Source: Enterobacter sp. ENT03 (GTDB lineage: Bacteria > Pseudomonadota > Gammaproteobacteria > Enterobacterales > Enterobacteriaceae). Taken from it: a stretch of DNA of 64,000 nucleotides. The notes beneath the pieces were generated by a model. It was not told the DNA's origin, made no database searches, and worked only from the letters and a program-made list of their open reading frames with translations. The first letter of the stretch is position 1. Every line of letters begins with the position of its first letter. The stretch covers positions 806,001-870,000 of the forward strand of contig NZ_JAHUXA010000001.1 in NCBI RefSeq assembly GCF_019218745.1. The letters run 5' to 3'. A program made the translations under genes and the position numbers. Positions 34,142 through 42,403 of the stretch are shown here, one piece after another.

Positions 34142-35002
34142 ATGTTGAAGTACAGCCAAACCCGTGGAATATTCGCGCTGGAAGGAAACCGTCTGGGTCG
34201 CCCCTGGCATCGCCTGCCGAATATCTTCACCCGCCGCTTTGACATTATTGAGTCGCGCATCGGCAGCTACTTTCTGAAAAAACATCGCTCCAGCGTCAGT
34301 CTGAAAAAGATCGCCTGCAAAATGGATGTGAAAAATAAGCACGCGGATTTGCTGGCGTCGCCGGTGGGCAATCTGGCGTTTGATATTGATCGTCCGTTAC
34401 TGCTCACCTTGCTGAATAATTTTTATGGGTTAGAGACGCAGCTGGAAAACGCCGACGGCGGCGAGCGGCTGCCGACCAAAACCGAAATTCGCCTGCGTAA
34501 CCGGCTGGCACTGGATATTTGCCAGTTGCTGTTCAGCGATGACACCCTCGGGCTGCCGCTGGCCATAAAAGCTGATAACAGCAATATTTGCAGCCAGTGG
34601 GCGTGGCAAATCAGCTTCCAGCTGGATGATGAGGGGAAACGCAGTTTTCACCTGCTGCTGGATAACGCGCACACCGATTACCTGCTCAATATGCTGCGCA
34701 AGACCGAAACGCCGCCGCACGCCGACACCGTCACTGAGCGCCAGACCGCGCAGAAAGCGCTGATGCGCCAGGTGATCGACACCCTGCCGCTGTGCCTGAA
34801 CGTGCGGGTGGTGGAGTTAACCCTCAACGTGGCGGATCTGACGACCCTCAAAGCCGGTGATATTTTGCCGGTTTCCTTGCCTGAAAAATTCCCGGTCTTC
34901 ATCGGTCAGTCGCCGCTGTTTAACGCGCTGATCGTCGAAGATCACGACAAGCTTCTCTTATCTGACCTTCGTGAAACCCTCGCCGGAAAATCTTATGACT
35001 AA
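34142..35002 (+). CDS. fliM: Lateral flagellar motor switch protein FliM (LfiM)
   Basis: A 286-aa switch protein, shorter than E. coli FliM (334). The ATG at 34142 (MLKYSQTRG) follows GAGATA and was preferred over an upstream in-frame start at 34079 without a binding site. The N-terminal CheY-binding motif of chemotactic FliM (LSQxEIDALL) is absent. RRFDIIESRIGSYFLKK resembles the start of the FliM middle domain, and the C-terminal part (LKAGDILPVSLPEKFPVFIGQSPLFNALI) is the SpoA-like domain that binds FliN. Overlap with fliN is 8 bases. Confidence 0.85.
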   Translation: MLKYSQTRGIFALEGNRLGRPWHRLPNIFTRRFDIIESRIGSYFLKKHRSSVSLKKIACKMDVKNKHADLLASPVGNLAFDIDRPLLLTLLNNFYGLETQLENADGGERLPTKTEIRLRNRLALDICQLLFSDDTLGLPLAIKADNSNICSQWAWQISFQLDDEGKRSFHLLLDNAHTDYLLNMLRKTETPPHADTVTERQTAQKALMRQVIDTLPLCLNVRVVELTLNVADLTTLKAGDILPVSLPEKFPVFIGQSPLFNALIVEDHDKLLLSDLRETLAGKSYD

Positions 35003-35354
35003 CGAGATCGATTTACTTGAACAAGGCTTCGAGCTGGCTGACGACGCCGCTGAAACCGTCCCTGCACCGCTTGCCGCCGCGTCTTCTGCGCCGCTCAATG
35101 ATTCCATCGGCCTGCTAAAACGCATCCCCGTCACCCTGACGCTGGAAGTGTCGTCGGTGGAAGTGATGCTGGCTGACCTGCTGAACATTGACGATGACAC
35201 GGTGATTGAGCTGAACAAGCTGGCGGGCGAGCCGCTGGACATCAAAGTGAATAATATTCTGCTGGGAAAAGCAGAAGTGGTGGTGGTGAACGAGAAATAC
35301 GGGTTGCGGGTGCTGGAGTTCAATACCCGCGACATCAACGATCTGACGCCATGA
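34995..35354 (+). CDS. fliN: Lateral flagellar motor switch protein FliN (LfiN)
   Basis: A 119-aa C-ring subunit with the SpoA fold in its second half: LLKRIPVTLTLEVSSVEVMLADLLNI and LAGEPLDIKVNNILLGKAEVVVVNEKYGLRV. The ATG at 34995 overlaps the fliM stop. A GTG 8 codons upstream is in frame but deeper inside fliM. The N-terminus MTNEIDLLEQGFEL looks unlike usual FliN and faintly like the CheY-binding motif missing from this FliM. A 4-base ATGA overlap joins it to fliP. Confidence 0.93.
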   Translation: MTNEIDLLEQGFELADDAAETVPAPLAAASSAPLNDSIGLLKRIPVTLTLEVSSVEVMLADLLNIDDDTVIELNKLAGEPLDIKVNNILLGKAEVVVVNEKYGLRVLEFNTRDINDLTP

Positions 35355-36106
35355 AAAAACCGTCCCTCTTTTTGCTGCTCGGCGGCGCGCTGCTGATGCT
35401 GGCCCCCAGTGCCTTTGCGCAGGGGGGCGACATTGCGCTGTTGCAGGTCGCCACCCACGGCGCGACCCAGGAGTTAAGCGTAAAAGTTCAGGTCCTGATC
35501 CTGATGACGCTGGTCGGGCTGCTGCCGACGCTGCTGCTGATGATGACCTGCTTCACCCGCTTTATCATTGTGCTGTCGCTGCTGCGCCAGGCGCTGGGCC
35601 TGCAACAGACGCCGCCAAACCGCATTCTGATCGGCATCGCCCTGTCGCTGACCCTGCTGGTGATGCGCCCGGTGTGGCTGAATATTTATGACCATGCGGT
35701 GGTGCCCTTTGAAAACGATCAGATCACCCTGCCGCAGGCGCTCTCCACCGCCGCCTCGCCGTTAAAACGTTTTATGCTCGCGCAGACCAACAAAAAGGCG
35801 ATGGCGCAGATCATGACCATCGGCGGCGCAAAAGGCGACGCGGCGGATCAGGATCTGTCGATTGTCATCCCGGCGTATGTGCTGAGCGAGCTGAAAACCG
35901 CGTTCCAGATCGGCTTTATGATTTATATCCCGTTTCTGGTGATCGACCTGATCGTCGCCAGCGTGCTGATGGCGATGGGCATGATGATGCTGTCGCCGCT
36001 GATCGTCTCGCTGCCGTTTAAGCTGATGCTGTTTGTGCTGATCGACGGCTGGGCGCTGACCGTCGGCACGCTGACCAGCAGTATTCGTGGACTGGGGCTG
36101 GGCTAA
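35351..36106 (+). CDS. fliP: Lateral flagellar export gate protein FliP (LfiP)
   Basis: Core protein of the export gate, 251 aa, in the cytoplasmic membrane within the MS ring. A cleavable signal peptide (1-23, ends SAFA) precedes four transmembrane segments. TLVGLLPTLLLMMTCFTRFIIVLSLLRQALG and LSIVIPAYVLSELKTAFQIGFMIYIPFLVIDLIVAS are diagnostic. FliO, the usual FliP assembly helper, is not encoded next to it or elsewhere in the window. Confidence 0.97.
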   Translation: MKKPSLFLLLGGALLMLAPSAFAQGGDIALLQVATHGATQELSVKVQVLILMTLVGLLPTLLLMMTCFTRFIIVLSLLRQALGLQQTPPNRILIGIALSLTLLVMRPVWLNIYDHAVVPFENDQITLPQALSTAASPLKRFMLAQTNKKAMAQIMTIGGAKGDAADQDLSIVIPAYVLSELKTAFQIGFMIYIPFLVIDLIVASVLMAMGMMMLSPLIVSLPFKLMLFVLIDGWALTVGTLTSSIRGLGLG

Positions 36107-36108
36107 AA

Positions 36109-36381
36109 ATGATGACGGTGGATGTGGCGGCGGACATTGTCGCCAGCGGTATCAAAGTGGTGATTATTCTGGTGTCGGTGCTGGTGGTGCCGAGCCTGCT
36201 GGTCGGGCTGTGCGTGAGTATTTTCCAGGCGGTGACGCAGATTAACGAACAGACGCTGAGCTTTTTGCCGCGCCTGATCGTCACCCTGATCGTGCTTGGC
36301 GTTTGCGGCAAGTGGATGATCGTGCAGCTAAGCGATCTCTGTACGCACCTGTTTATGCAGGCCGCGCTGCTGGTGTACTGA
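36109..36381 (+). CDS. fliQ: Lateral flagellar export gate protein FliQ (LfiQ)
   Basis: A 90-aa gate protein with two transmembrane helices (about 13-40 and 53-75). VVPSLLVGLCVSIFQAVTQINEQTLSFLPRL is the family signature. It lies 2 bases after fliP and 1 base before fliR. Confidence 0.96.
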   Translation: MMTVDVAADIVASGIKVVIILVSVLVVPSLLVGLCVSIFQAVTQINEQTLSFLPRLIVTLIVLGVCGKWMIVQLSDLCTHLFMQAALLVY

Positions 36382-36382
36382 C

Positions 36383-37162
36383 ATGCATACCCTCGACATC
36401 ACGCAACTGATGAATCTGGTGCTGGGCCTGTGGTATCCCTTCGTGCGCATTATGGCGTTTTTGCAGTATGGACCGGTGTTTGACAGCAAAGCGTTCAGCG
36501 TGCGCATTCGCCTTGTGGTGTCGCTTTCGCTGGCGGTGATGATCACCCCGCTGGTGCCGCACCCGGTGCCGGAGGGGTTGCTCACCATGTCGATGCTGAT
36601 CCTGACGCTGGAGCAGATCCTGTGGGGGATGTTGTTTGGCCTGATGATGCAGTTTGTTTTTCTGGCGCTGCAAATCGGCGGGCAGATCCTCTCTTTTAAT
36701 ATGGGGATGAGCATGGCGGTGATGAACGATCCCAATAGCGGCGCGTCCACCACCGTGCTGGCGGAGTTTATCTATATCTATGCCGCGATCCTGTTTTTCG
36801 CCATGGACGGGCATCTGCTGCTGGTGAGTATTCTTTATAAAGGCTTTATCTACTGGCCGATTGGCAATGCGCTGACGCCGCAAACCCTGCGCAGCGTGGC
36901 GCTGGGGCTGGGCTGGGTATTTGCCTCCGCCACCCTGCTGGCGCTGCCGACCACCTTTATCATGCTGGTGGTCCAGGGCGGTTTTGGCCTGCTCAACCGC
37001 GTGTCGCCGGCGCTGAATCTCTATTCCCTCGGTTTTCCGATCAACATGCTGGCGGGTCTGGTGTGCTTTGCCGCCCTGCTCTACACCCTGCCGGATCACT
37101 ATCTGCATCTGGTGAATTACATTCTTAGCCAGTTTGATGCCCTGCGAGTGTCCCATGGCTGA
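36383..37162 (+). CDS. fliR: Lateral flagellar export gate protein FliR (LfiR)
   Basis: A 259-aa polytopic membrane protein of the export gate with about six transmembrane segments. FVRIMAFLQYGPVFDSKAF and LALQIGGQILSFNMGMSMAVMNDPNSG are conserved FliR features, as is NRVSPALNLYSLGFPINMLAGL near the C-terminus. It overlaps flhB by 8 bases. Confidence 0.96.
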   Translation: MHTLDITQLMNLVLGLWYPFVRIMAFLQYGPVFDSKAFSVRIRLVVSLSLAVMITPLVPHPVPEGLLTMSMLILTLEQILWGMLFGLMMQFVFLALQIGGQILSFNMGMSMAVMNDPNSGASTTVLAEFIYIYAAILFFAMDGHLLLVSILYKGFIYWPIGNALTPQTLRSVALGLGWVFASATLLALPTTFIMLVVQGGFGLLNRVSPALNLYSLGFPINMLAGLVCFAALLYTLPDHYLHLVNYILSQFDALRVSHG

Positions 37163-38294
37163 CGCGTCGCAGGATGAAAAAACAGAAAAGCCCTCGGCGC
37201 AAAAACGGCGTAAAGCGCGCGAGGACGGACAGCTTCCGCGCTCCAAAGATATGGGCCTGGCGGCCAGCCTGCTGGCGGCGTTTATCGTGCTGGTGAACAG
37301 TTTTCCCTGGTACTGCGATTTCGTGCGCGAAGGCTTTATTACCGTCCATCAGTACGCTCAGGAGATCAACAACCCGGACGTGCTGGGGCAGTTTTTACAG
37401 CATAACCTGCTGATCCTGATGAAGTTCATTCTGACGCTGACGCCGATGCCGCTGGCGGCGCTCGCCGCGTCGCTGGTGCCCGGCGGCTGGCTGTTCGTGC
37501 CGAAAAAGATCCTGCCGGACTTCAGCAAAATTGATCCGATCAAAGGCATCGGGCGGCTGTTTTCCAACGATCACCTGATTGAAACCGGCAAGATGGTGCT
37601 GAAAAGTCTGGTGGTGCTGGCGCTGCTGTGGTTCAGCGTGCGGCACAATTTTGCGGCGTTTATGGCGCTGCAATCGCAGCATTTTGCCAGCGCCGTGCAG
37701 CATGGGTTGTCGCTGTACGCCAGCGTGATGCAGAACATGGTGATGCTGTTTGTGCTGTTTGCCGTGCTCGATATTCCGCTGACAAAACATATGTTTACCC
37801 GCGGTCTGAAGATGACCAAACAGGAAGTCAAAGAGGAATATAAGAACCAGGAAGGGAACCCGGAGATCAAAGCGAAGGTGCGCCGGATGCAGCGCCAGAT
37901 CGCCATGGGGCAGATCCGCCGCACCGTACCGGCCGCCGACGTGGTGATCACCAACCCGACGCACTTCGCCGTGGCGCTGAAATATGACACCGCCCGCGCC
38001 GCCGCCCCCTTTGTGGTGGCGAAAGGCACCGACGACATCGCGCTGTTTATCCGCGAGGTGGCAAAAGAGCACAAAATTGAGATCGTCGAATTCCCGACGC
38101 TGGCGCGCTCGGTGTACTTCACCACGCAGCTTAATCAGCAGATCCCCCATCAGCTTTTCCGCGCCATCGCCCACGTGCTGACCTACGTCCTGCAACTCAA
38201 ATCCTGGCGCGCCGGGATGCAGGACAAGCCGCAACTCAACCGACACATGTCCATCCCTAAAGAGGTTCTGAAACAGGATGCAGAAAAACATTAA
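37155..38294 (+). CDS. flhB: Lateral flagellar export switch protein FlhB (LfhB)
   Basis: A 379-aa substrate-specificity switch of the export gate (Salmonella 383). The N-terminus DEKTEKPSAQKRRKAREDGQ and four transmembrane helices are typical. The self-cleavage site NPTH is present in VVITNPTHFAVAL, so the protein should process itself as in Salmonella. The ATG at 37155 (MADASQDEK) lies within the fliR end; the longer start at 37134 adds seven atypical residues. It overlaps flhA by 17 bases. Confidence 0.97.
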   Translation: MADASQDEKTEKPSAQKRRKAREDGQLPRSKDMGLAASLLAAFIVLVNSFPWYCDFVREGFITVHQYAQEINNPDVLGQFLQHNLLILMKFILTLTPMPLAALAASLVPGGWLFVPKKILPDFSKIDPIKGIGRLFSNDHLIETGKMVLKSLVVLALLWFSVRHNFAAFMALQSQHFASAVQHGLSLYASVMQNMVMLFVLFAVLDIPLTKHMFTRGLKMTKQEVKEEYKNQEGNPEIKAKVRRMQRQIAMGQIRRTVPAADVVITNPTHFAVALKYDTARAAAPFVVAKGTDDIALFIREVAKEHKIEIVEFPTLARSVYFTTQLNQQIPHQLFRAIAHVLTYVLQLKSWRAGMQDKPQLNRHMSIPKEVLKQDAEKH

Positions 38295-40371
38295 GCAACT
38301 TATGACGACCGTACGGGCCGCGCATTTTGGTGTGCCGCTGGTACTGTTGTGTATTCTGGCGATGGTGATTTTGCCACTGCCGCCGATGCTGCTGGATATT
38401 CTTTTCACCTTTAACATCGTGCTGGCGGTGCTGGTGCTGCTGGTCAGCGTCTCCACCCGACGTCCACTGGAGTTCAGCCTGTTCCCGACGGTGCTGCTCA
38501 TCACCACGCTGATGCGTCTGACGCTGAACGTCGCCTCTACGCGCGTGGTGCTGCTGTTCGGTCATGAAGGGATTGGGGCAGCCGGTAAAGTGATCGAGTC
38601 CTTCGGTCAGGTGGTGATCGGCGGGAACTTTGTGGTCGGTTTTGTGGTGTTCATCATTCTGATGATCATCAACTTTATCGTTGTCACCAAAGGCGCAGAG
38701 CGTATTTCTGAAGTGTCGGCGCGCTTTACCCTCGACGCGATGCCCGGCAAACAGATGGCGATTGATGCCGATCTGAATGCGGGTCTGATCAATCAGGCCC
38801 AGGCGCAGGCCCGCCGCAAAGAGGTGACCAGCGAAGCGGATTTCTACGGCGCAATGGATGGGGCCTCGAAGTTTGTGCGCGGCGATGCCATCGCCGGGAT
38901 GATGATCCTCGCCATCAACCTGATTGGCGGCGTGTGCATCGGCATCTTTAAATACAATTTAAGCGCCGACGCCGCGTTTTCGCAGTATGTGCTGATGACC
39001 ATCGGTGACGGCCTGGTGGCGCAGATCCCGTCGCTGCTGTTATCCACCGCGGCGGCCATTATCGTGACCCGCGTCAGCGACAGCGGCGAGATCGCCGGCG
39101 AGATCAAAAAGCAGCTACTGGCCACGCCATCGGTGATCTACACCGCCAGCGGCGTAATGTTCGTGCTGGCGATTGTGCCGGGGATGCCGCACCTGCCGTT
39201 CCTCGCCTTTTCGGCGCTGCTGGCCTTCGCCGCCTGGCGACAGGGCAAACAGCCGACTGCCTCGGAAGCGGAAGTCAAAAGCCTCTCCACGCTGAGTAAA
39301 ACCCTGACCGACACCCCGGAGCAGCAGGTAAGCTGGGAGACGATCCCCACCATTGAGCCGGTGAGTATCAGCCTCGGCTATAAGCTGGTGTCGCTGGTGG
39401 ATAAGAGTAAAGGCAGCCCGCTGACCCAGCGTATCCGCGGCGTGCGGCAGGTGATTTCTGAAAGTAACGGCATGCTGTTACCGGAGATCCGCGTGCGGGA
39501 AAATTTCCGTCTCAAGCCCACCCAGTACGCCATTTACATTAACGATATTAAAGCCGACGGCGGGGATATTGTCGCCGACCGGCTGATGGCCCTGCCCTCC
39601 GGCGAAACCTATGGCGATATTGACGGCGTGCTGGGTAACGATCCGGCTTACGGGATGCCAGTCACCTGGATCACCCCGGCGCAGAAAGCGAAGGCGCTGA
39701 ATCTGGGCTATCAGGTGATCGACTGCGCCAGCGTGATCGCCACCCATCTCAATAAAGTGGTGCTGAGCCATATTCCGGATCTGTTTAACTATGACGATGT
39801 GACCCAGTTGCACAACCGGCTGGCGGCGCAGGCACCGAAGCTGGCGGAAGATCTGAGCAGCGTGCTTAATTACAGCCAGTTGCTGAAGGTGTACCGCAGC
39901 CTGCTGATGGAGCGCGTGTCGCTGCGGGATATTGTCACCATTGCCACCGTGCTGGTGGCGAGCGGCGCCGTCTCGAAAGATCCGCTGTTGCTGGTCGCCG
40001 ATGTGCGCCTGGCGCTGCGCCGCAGCATTACCCATAACCTGGCGCGCCATCAGGTGCTGGCGGTGTACACACTCACTAATGAGCTGGAAAATCTGCTGCA
40101 AAACGTGGTGAATCAGGCGCAGCAAGGCGGCAAGGTGATGCTGGACAGTGTGCCTGTCGAGCCGAATATGCTCAGCCAGTTCCAGGAAAATATGCCGAAG
40201 GTGCAGGAGCAGATGAAAGCCGCCGGGAAAGAGCCGGTGCTGCTGGTCGCGCCACAACTGCGTCCGTTATTAGCCCGCTATGCCCGGTTGTTTGCGGCCG
40301 GGCTGCATGTGCTGTCTTATAACGAAGTACCGGACGACATGGAGCTCACCATCCTGGGCCATCTTAATTAA
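38278..40371 (+). CDS. flhA: Lateral flagellar export gate protein FlhA (LfhA)
   Basis: The largest gate protein, 697 aa, with about eight transmembrane helices (about 15-325) and a cytoplasmic domain that docks chaperone-substrate complexes. RPLEFSLFPTVLLITTLMRLTLNVASTRVVLL and the FHIPEP region AERISEVSARFTLDAMPGKQMAIDADLNAG are diagnostic. An alternative start 8 codons in (MTTVRAAH) is possible. It is the last gene of the fliM operon, followed by a GGGCCAT/ATGGCCC hairpin (40395-40412) without a T run. Confidence 0.97.
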   Translation: MQKNIKQLMTTVRAAHFGVPLVLLCILAMVILPLPPMLLDILFTFNIVLAVLVLLVSVSTRRPLEFSLFPTVLLITTLMRLTLNVASTRVVLLFGHEGIGAAGKVIESFGQVVIGGNFVVGFVVFIILMIINFIVVTKGAERISEVSARFTLDAMPGKQMAIDADLNAGLINQAQAQARRKEVTSEADFYGAMDGASKFVRGDAIAGMMILAINLIGGVCIGIFKYNLSADAAFSQYVLMTIGDGLVAQIPSLLLSTAAAIIVTRVSDSGEIAGEIKKQLLATPSVIYTASGVMFVLAIVPGMPHLPFLAFSALLAFAAWRQGKQPTASEAEVKSLSTLSKTLTDTPEQQVSWETIPTIEPVSISLGYKLVSLVDKSKGSPLTQRIRGVRQVISESNGMLLPEIRVRENFRLKPTQYAIYINDIKADGGDIVADRLMALPSGETYGDIDGVLGNDPAYGMPVTWITPAQKAKALNLGYQVIDCASVIATHLNKVVLSHIPDLFNYDDVTQLHNRLAAQAPKLAEDLSSVLNYSQLLKVYRSLLMERVSLRDIVTIATVLVASGAVSKDPLLLVADVRLALRRSITHNLARHQVLAVYTLTNELENLLQNVVNQAQQGGKVMLDSVPVEPNMLSQFQENMPKVQEQMKAAGKEPVLLVAPQLRPLLARYARLFAAGLHVLSYNEVPDDMELTILGHLN

Positions 40372-40476
40372 AAATTAATTCGTGATTATTATCCGGGCCA
40401 TGGCTATGGCCCCTAAGCTAAATCTGAGAGAATACTGATGAAGGAGTGTCAATAATATCAATCAAGGATGAAGATA

Positions 40477-40719
40477 ATGTCGGACAAAAATAAAAAGCCA
40501 CTCCCTGTCGATACGGAAAGTTACTATAAATCGATGGAAGAATTTGTCCGCGAGCAGGAAGTAAAACGGCTTCTGAAGCAGGCCCGCGCCGAAGAAGCAG
40601 CGCTCGCTGAGGCGGCGCACACGGTGACCTCGAGAGGGGTGATGAGTTTAGTTGACGTCGTGCTGGTGATTATCGTCATTATCTTGTTTCTGTCTCTGCT
40701 TACCGTTCTTGATTGTTAA
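40477..40719 (+). CDS. Small tail-anchored membrane protein downstream of flhA
   Basis: I do not recognise this 80-aa protein. Residues about 15-48 are charged and helical (YYKSMEEFVREQEVKRLLKQARAEEAAL), and about 57-77 form one very hydrophobic helix (LVDVVLVIIVIILFLSLLTVL) ending with DC, the layout of a C-tail-anchored inner-membrane protein. The ATG at 40477 is preferred to one 3 codons upstream because AAGGA sits 9 bases before it. It is convergent with the NlpC/P60 gene, 4 bases apart. By position it may belong to the flagellar system. Confidence 0.65.
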   Translation: MSDKNKKPLPVDTESYYKSMEEFVREQEVKRLLKQARAEEAALAEAAHTVTSRGVMSLVDVVLVIIVIILFLSLLTVLDC

Positions 40720-40723
40720 CGCC

Positions 40724-41449
40724 TTAGCGCACCGTATTATTCATAATGACCCGTCGCCCGCCCAGAAAATGCCGCTGCCAGTATTCCTCGTTCAGATAAC
40801 TGATACGGATCCGCTCCCCCGTTCGCGGGGATTCAATAAATCGCCCGTCCCCCAGATAAACCCCCATATGATCCGCTTTGCGATCGCTGTGAATACGAAA
40901 AAAGAGTAAATCGCCGCGCTGTAAATCCCGGTCTGAAATATTTCGCGCCTGCGGGAAGTGGTACATCGCATCGGCGGTGCGCGGCAGTTTGGTCGCCAGC
41001 ATGCTGTTATAGGCGTAATAGACCAGCCCGCTACAATCGAACCCCTCCTCCGGCGTCTCGCCGCCCCAGACGTAGGGTTTACCCAGTTGCTGTTGCAGGC
41101 GGTGGATGATGGTGTCGGTGACGTGCAGCAGATAGCGGTTGTTCACCAGCCCCGTGCCGTCCTGCAAATGCGTGCGCAGCGGTGTAAACCATTCCGGATG
41201 TTGCTCCAGCCGACGGCGGTTTTGCGCGCGCAGAGCGGCTTTTGCACTGGCGTCGCCGCGCACCACCGGCGTGGTGTGGGCGACTTTCAGTTGCTGCTTT
41301 AAGCGTAACAGTTCGCGGTTATGCTGGCGCTCACGCGCCGCATAGCTGAGCGTGCGGTTAACCGTCGCACCCTGAGGTGCGCAAACGGCATGGCTGCTGG
41401 CGACCAGGGTGGTCAGCAACATGATGGTGTTGAGTCTGAATAAAAACAT
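40724..41449 (-). CDS. NlpC/P60-family cell-wall peptidase at end of laf operon
   Basis: A 241-aa secreted protein with a signal peptide (about 1-23), a basic coiled-coil stretch (about 35-82) and a C-terminal NlpC/P60 domain (about 112-238). NlpC/P60 enzymes cut peptide stems of peptidoglycan. The catalytic cysteine is C139 in EGFDCSGLV and the histidine H194 in ADHMGVYLG. The third polar residue, His in MepS (12 residues after the first His), is Glu206 here (GRFIESP). It starts 6 bases after the motB stop, so it is the last gene of the flagellar laf operon. It could open the cell wall for the rod, a job that the short FlgJ here cannot do. Substrate and activity are not provable from sequence. 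Confidence 0.85.
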   Translation of the reverse strand: MFLFRLNTIMLLTTLVASSHAVCAPQGATVNRTLSYAARERQHNRELLRLKQQLKVAHTTPVVRGDASAKAALRAQNRRRLEQHPEWFTPLRTHLQDGTGLVNNRYLLHVTDTIIHRLQQQLGKPYVWGGETPEEGFDCSGLVYYAYNSMLATKLPRTADAMYHFPQARNISDRDLQRGDLLFFRIHSDRKADHMGVYLGDGRFIESPRTGERIRISYLNEEYWQRHFLGGRRVIMNNTVR

Positions 41450-41455
41450 AAGCGC

Positions 41456-42403
41456 TTAACGTGAAGGTGAGGGACCCGCGGGCAACTGCTGGTCGAGGCG
41501 CGTCGCCAGCGGTTTCACGACCTTCTCCCCTTGTGAGCCAAAGAACTGGTACAGGGTGTCGGCGGCGGAATGGGTGAGCACCATAATTTCGATACGACGG
41601 TTACTGGCACCGGCGGGATCGGCGGCATCGAGCAGCATCTGATCGGCCATGGCACTGACCTGCATGACTTTGTTGGTCGGCATACCCGCCTGCTCCATCA
41701 CCCGCCGCGCGGAGAGCGCACGATCGCCGGAGAGATTCCAGTTGTTGTACTGCCGGGCGTCGCCTTTGTACGGCATGGCATCGGTGTGGCCGGTGATCAT
41801 GATTTTGTTGTCCAGCGAGTCGAATACGGGCGTCAGTTCGCTGAGCAGCACCCGGAAGAACGGCATGATCTTCGCGCTGCCGCGCTCAAACATATTACGG
41901 TTCTGGTTATCTTTGATCAGAATGCGCAGCCCCTGGGGGACGATCTCCATTTCAAGATTGCTGTCCATATGCGCTTTCAGGGCGATTTCGTTGATGCTGT
42001 TGGCCAGCTCGCCCAGTTCGCTGGCGGATTTTTTCTTCATCTCCGCCATCTTTTTACTGCTTTCCTGCGCTTTCTCTTCACTCTTCTGATCAATGACCGC
42101 GTCGCGCTGGCCCGGATGCGGGATCGGTTTACTGTTGATTTTCTTCGCCAGGCTGCTTAACGGCGAAATACCGTTGCCGTTAAAAATCGAGTGGCCATGC
42201 AGCGCGGCGACGATATTTTCGCGATCGGTCTGGCTGACGCTGTTGACGATCCACAGCGTCATAAACAGCGCCATCATCGCCAGCGTGAAGTCGGCGAACG
42301 CCACTTTCCAGGCGCCGCCGTGGTGTCCGGCGTGACTCTTTTTGATCTGACGGCGGATAATGGTGGTTTGCGTGCCACGGTTGCGGCGGTTGGCAGCGCG
42401 CAT
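41456..42403 (-). CDS. motB: Lateral flagellar stator protein MotB (LafU)
   Basis: A 315-aa stator subunit with one transmembrane helix (about 39-55, FTLAMMALFMTLWIVNS) containing the essential ion-binding aspartate D38 in AFADFT. The C-terminal OmpA-like domain (ITGHTDAMPYKGDARQYNNWNLSGDRALSARRVM) anchors it to peptidoglycan. The start at 42403 overlaps the motA stop as TAATG and follows GGAGGAG. An upstream in-frame start at 42436 lies within motA and lacks support. It precedes the NlpC/P60 gene. Confidence 0.96.
   Translation of the reverse strand: MRAANRRNRGTQTTIIRRQIKKSHAGHHGGAWKVAFADFTLAMMALFMTLWIVNSVSQTDRENIVAALHGHSIFNGNGISPLSSLAKKINSKPIPHPGQRDAVIDQKSEEKAQESSKKMAEMKKKSASELGELANSINEIALKAHMDSNLEMEIVPQGLRILIKDNQNRNMFERGSAKIMPFFRVLLSELTPVFDSLDNKIMITGHTDAMPYKGDARQYNNWNLSGDRALSARRVMEQAGMPTNKVMQVSAMADQMLLDAADPAGASNRRIEIMVLTHSAADTLYQFFGSQGEKVVKPLATRLDQQLPAGPSPSR

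Noticed and set aside
33903-34142. A 79-codon reverse frame in the lafK-fliM gap
   Set aside because: No ribosome binding site, no family resemblance, and it crosses the probable fliM promoter.
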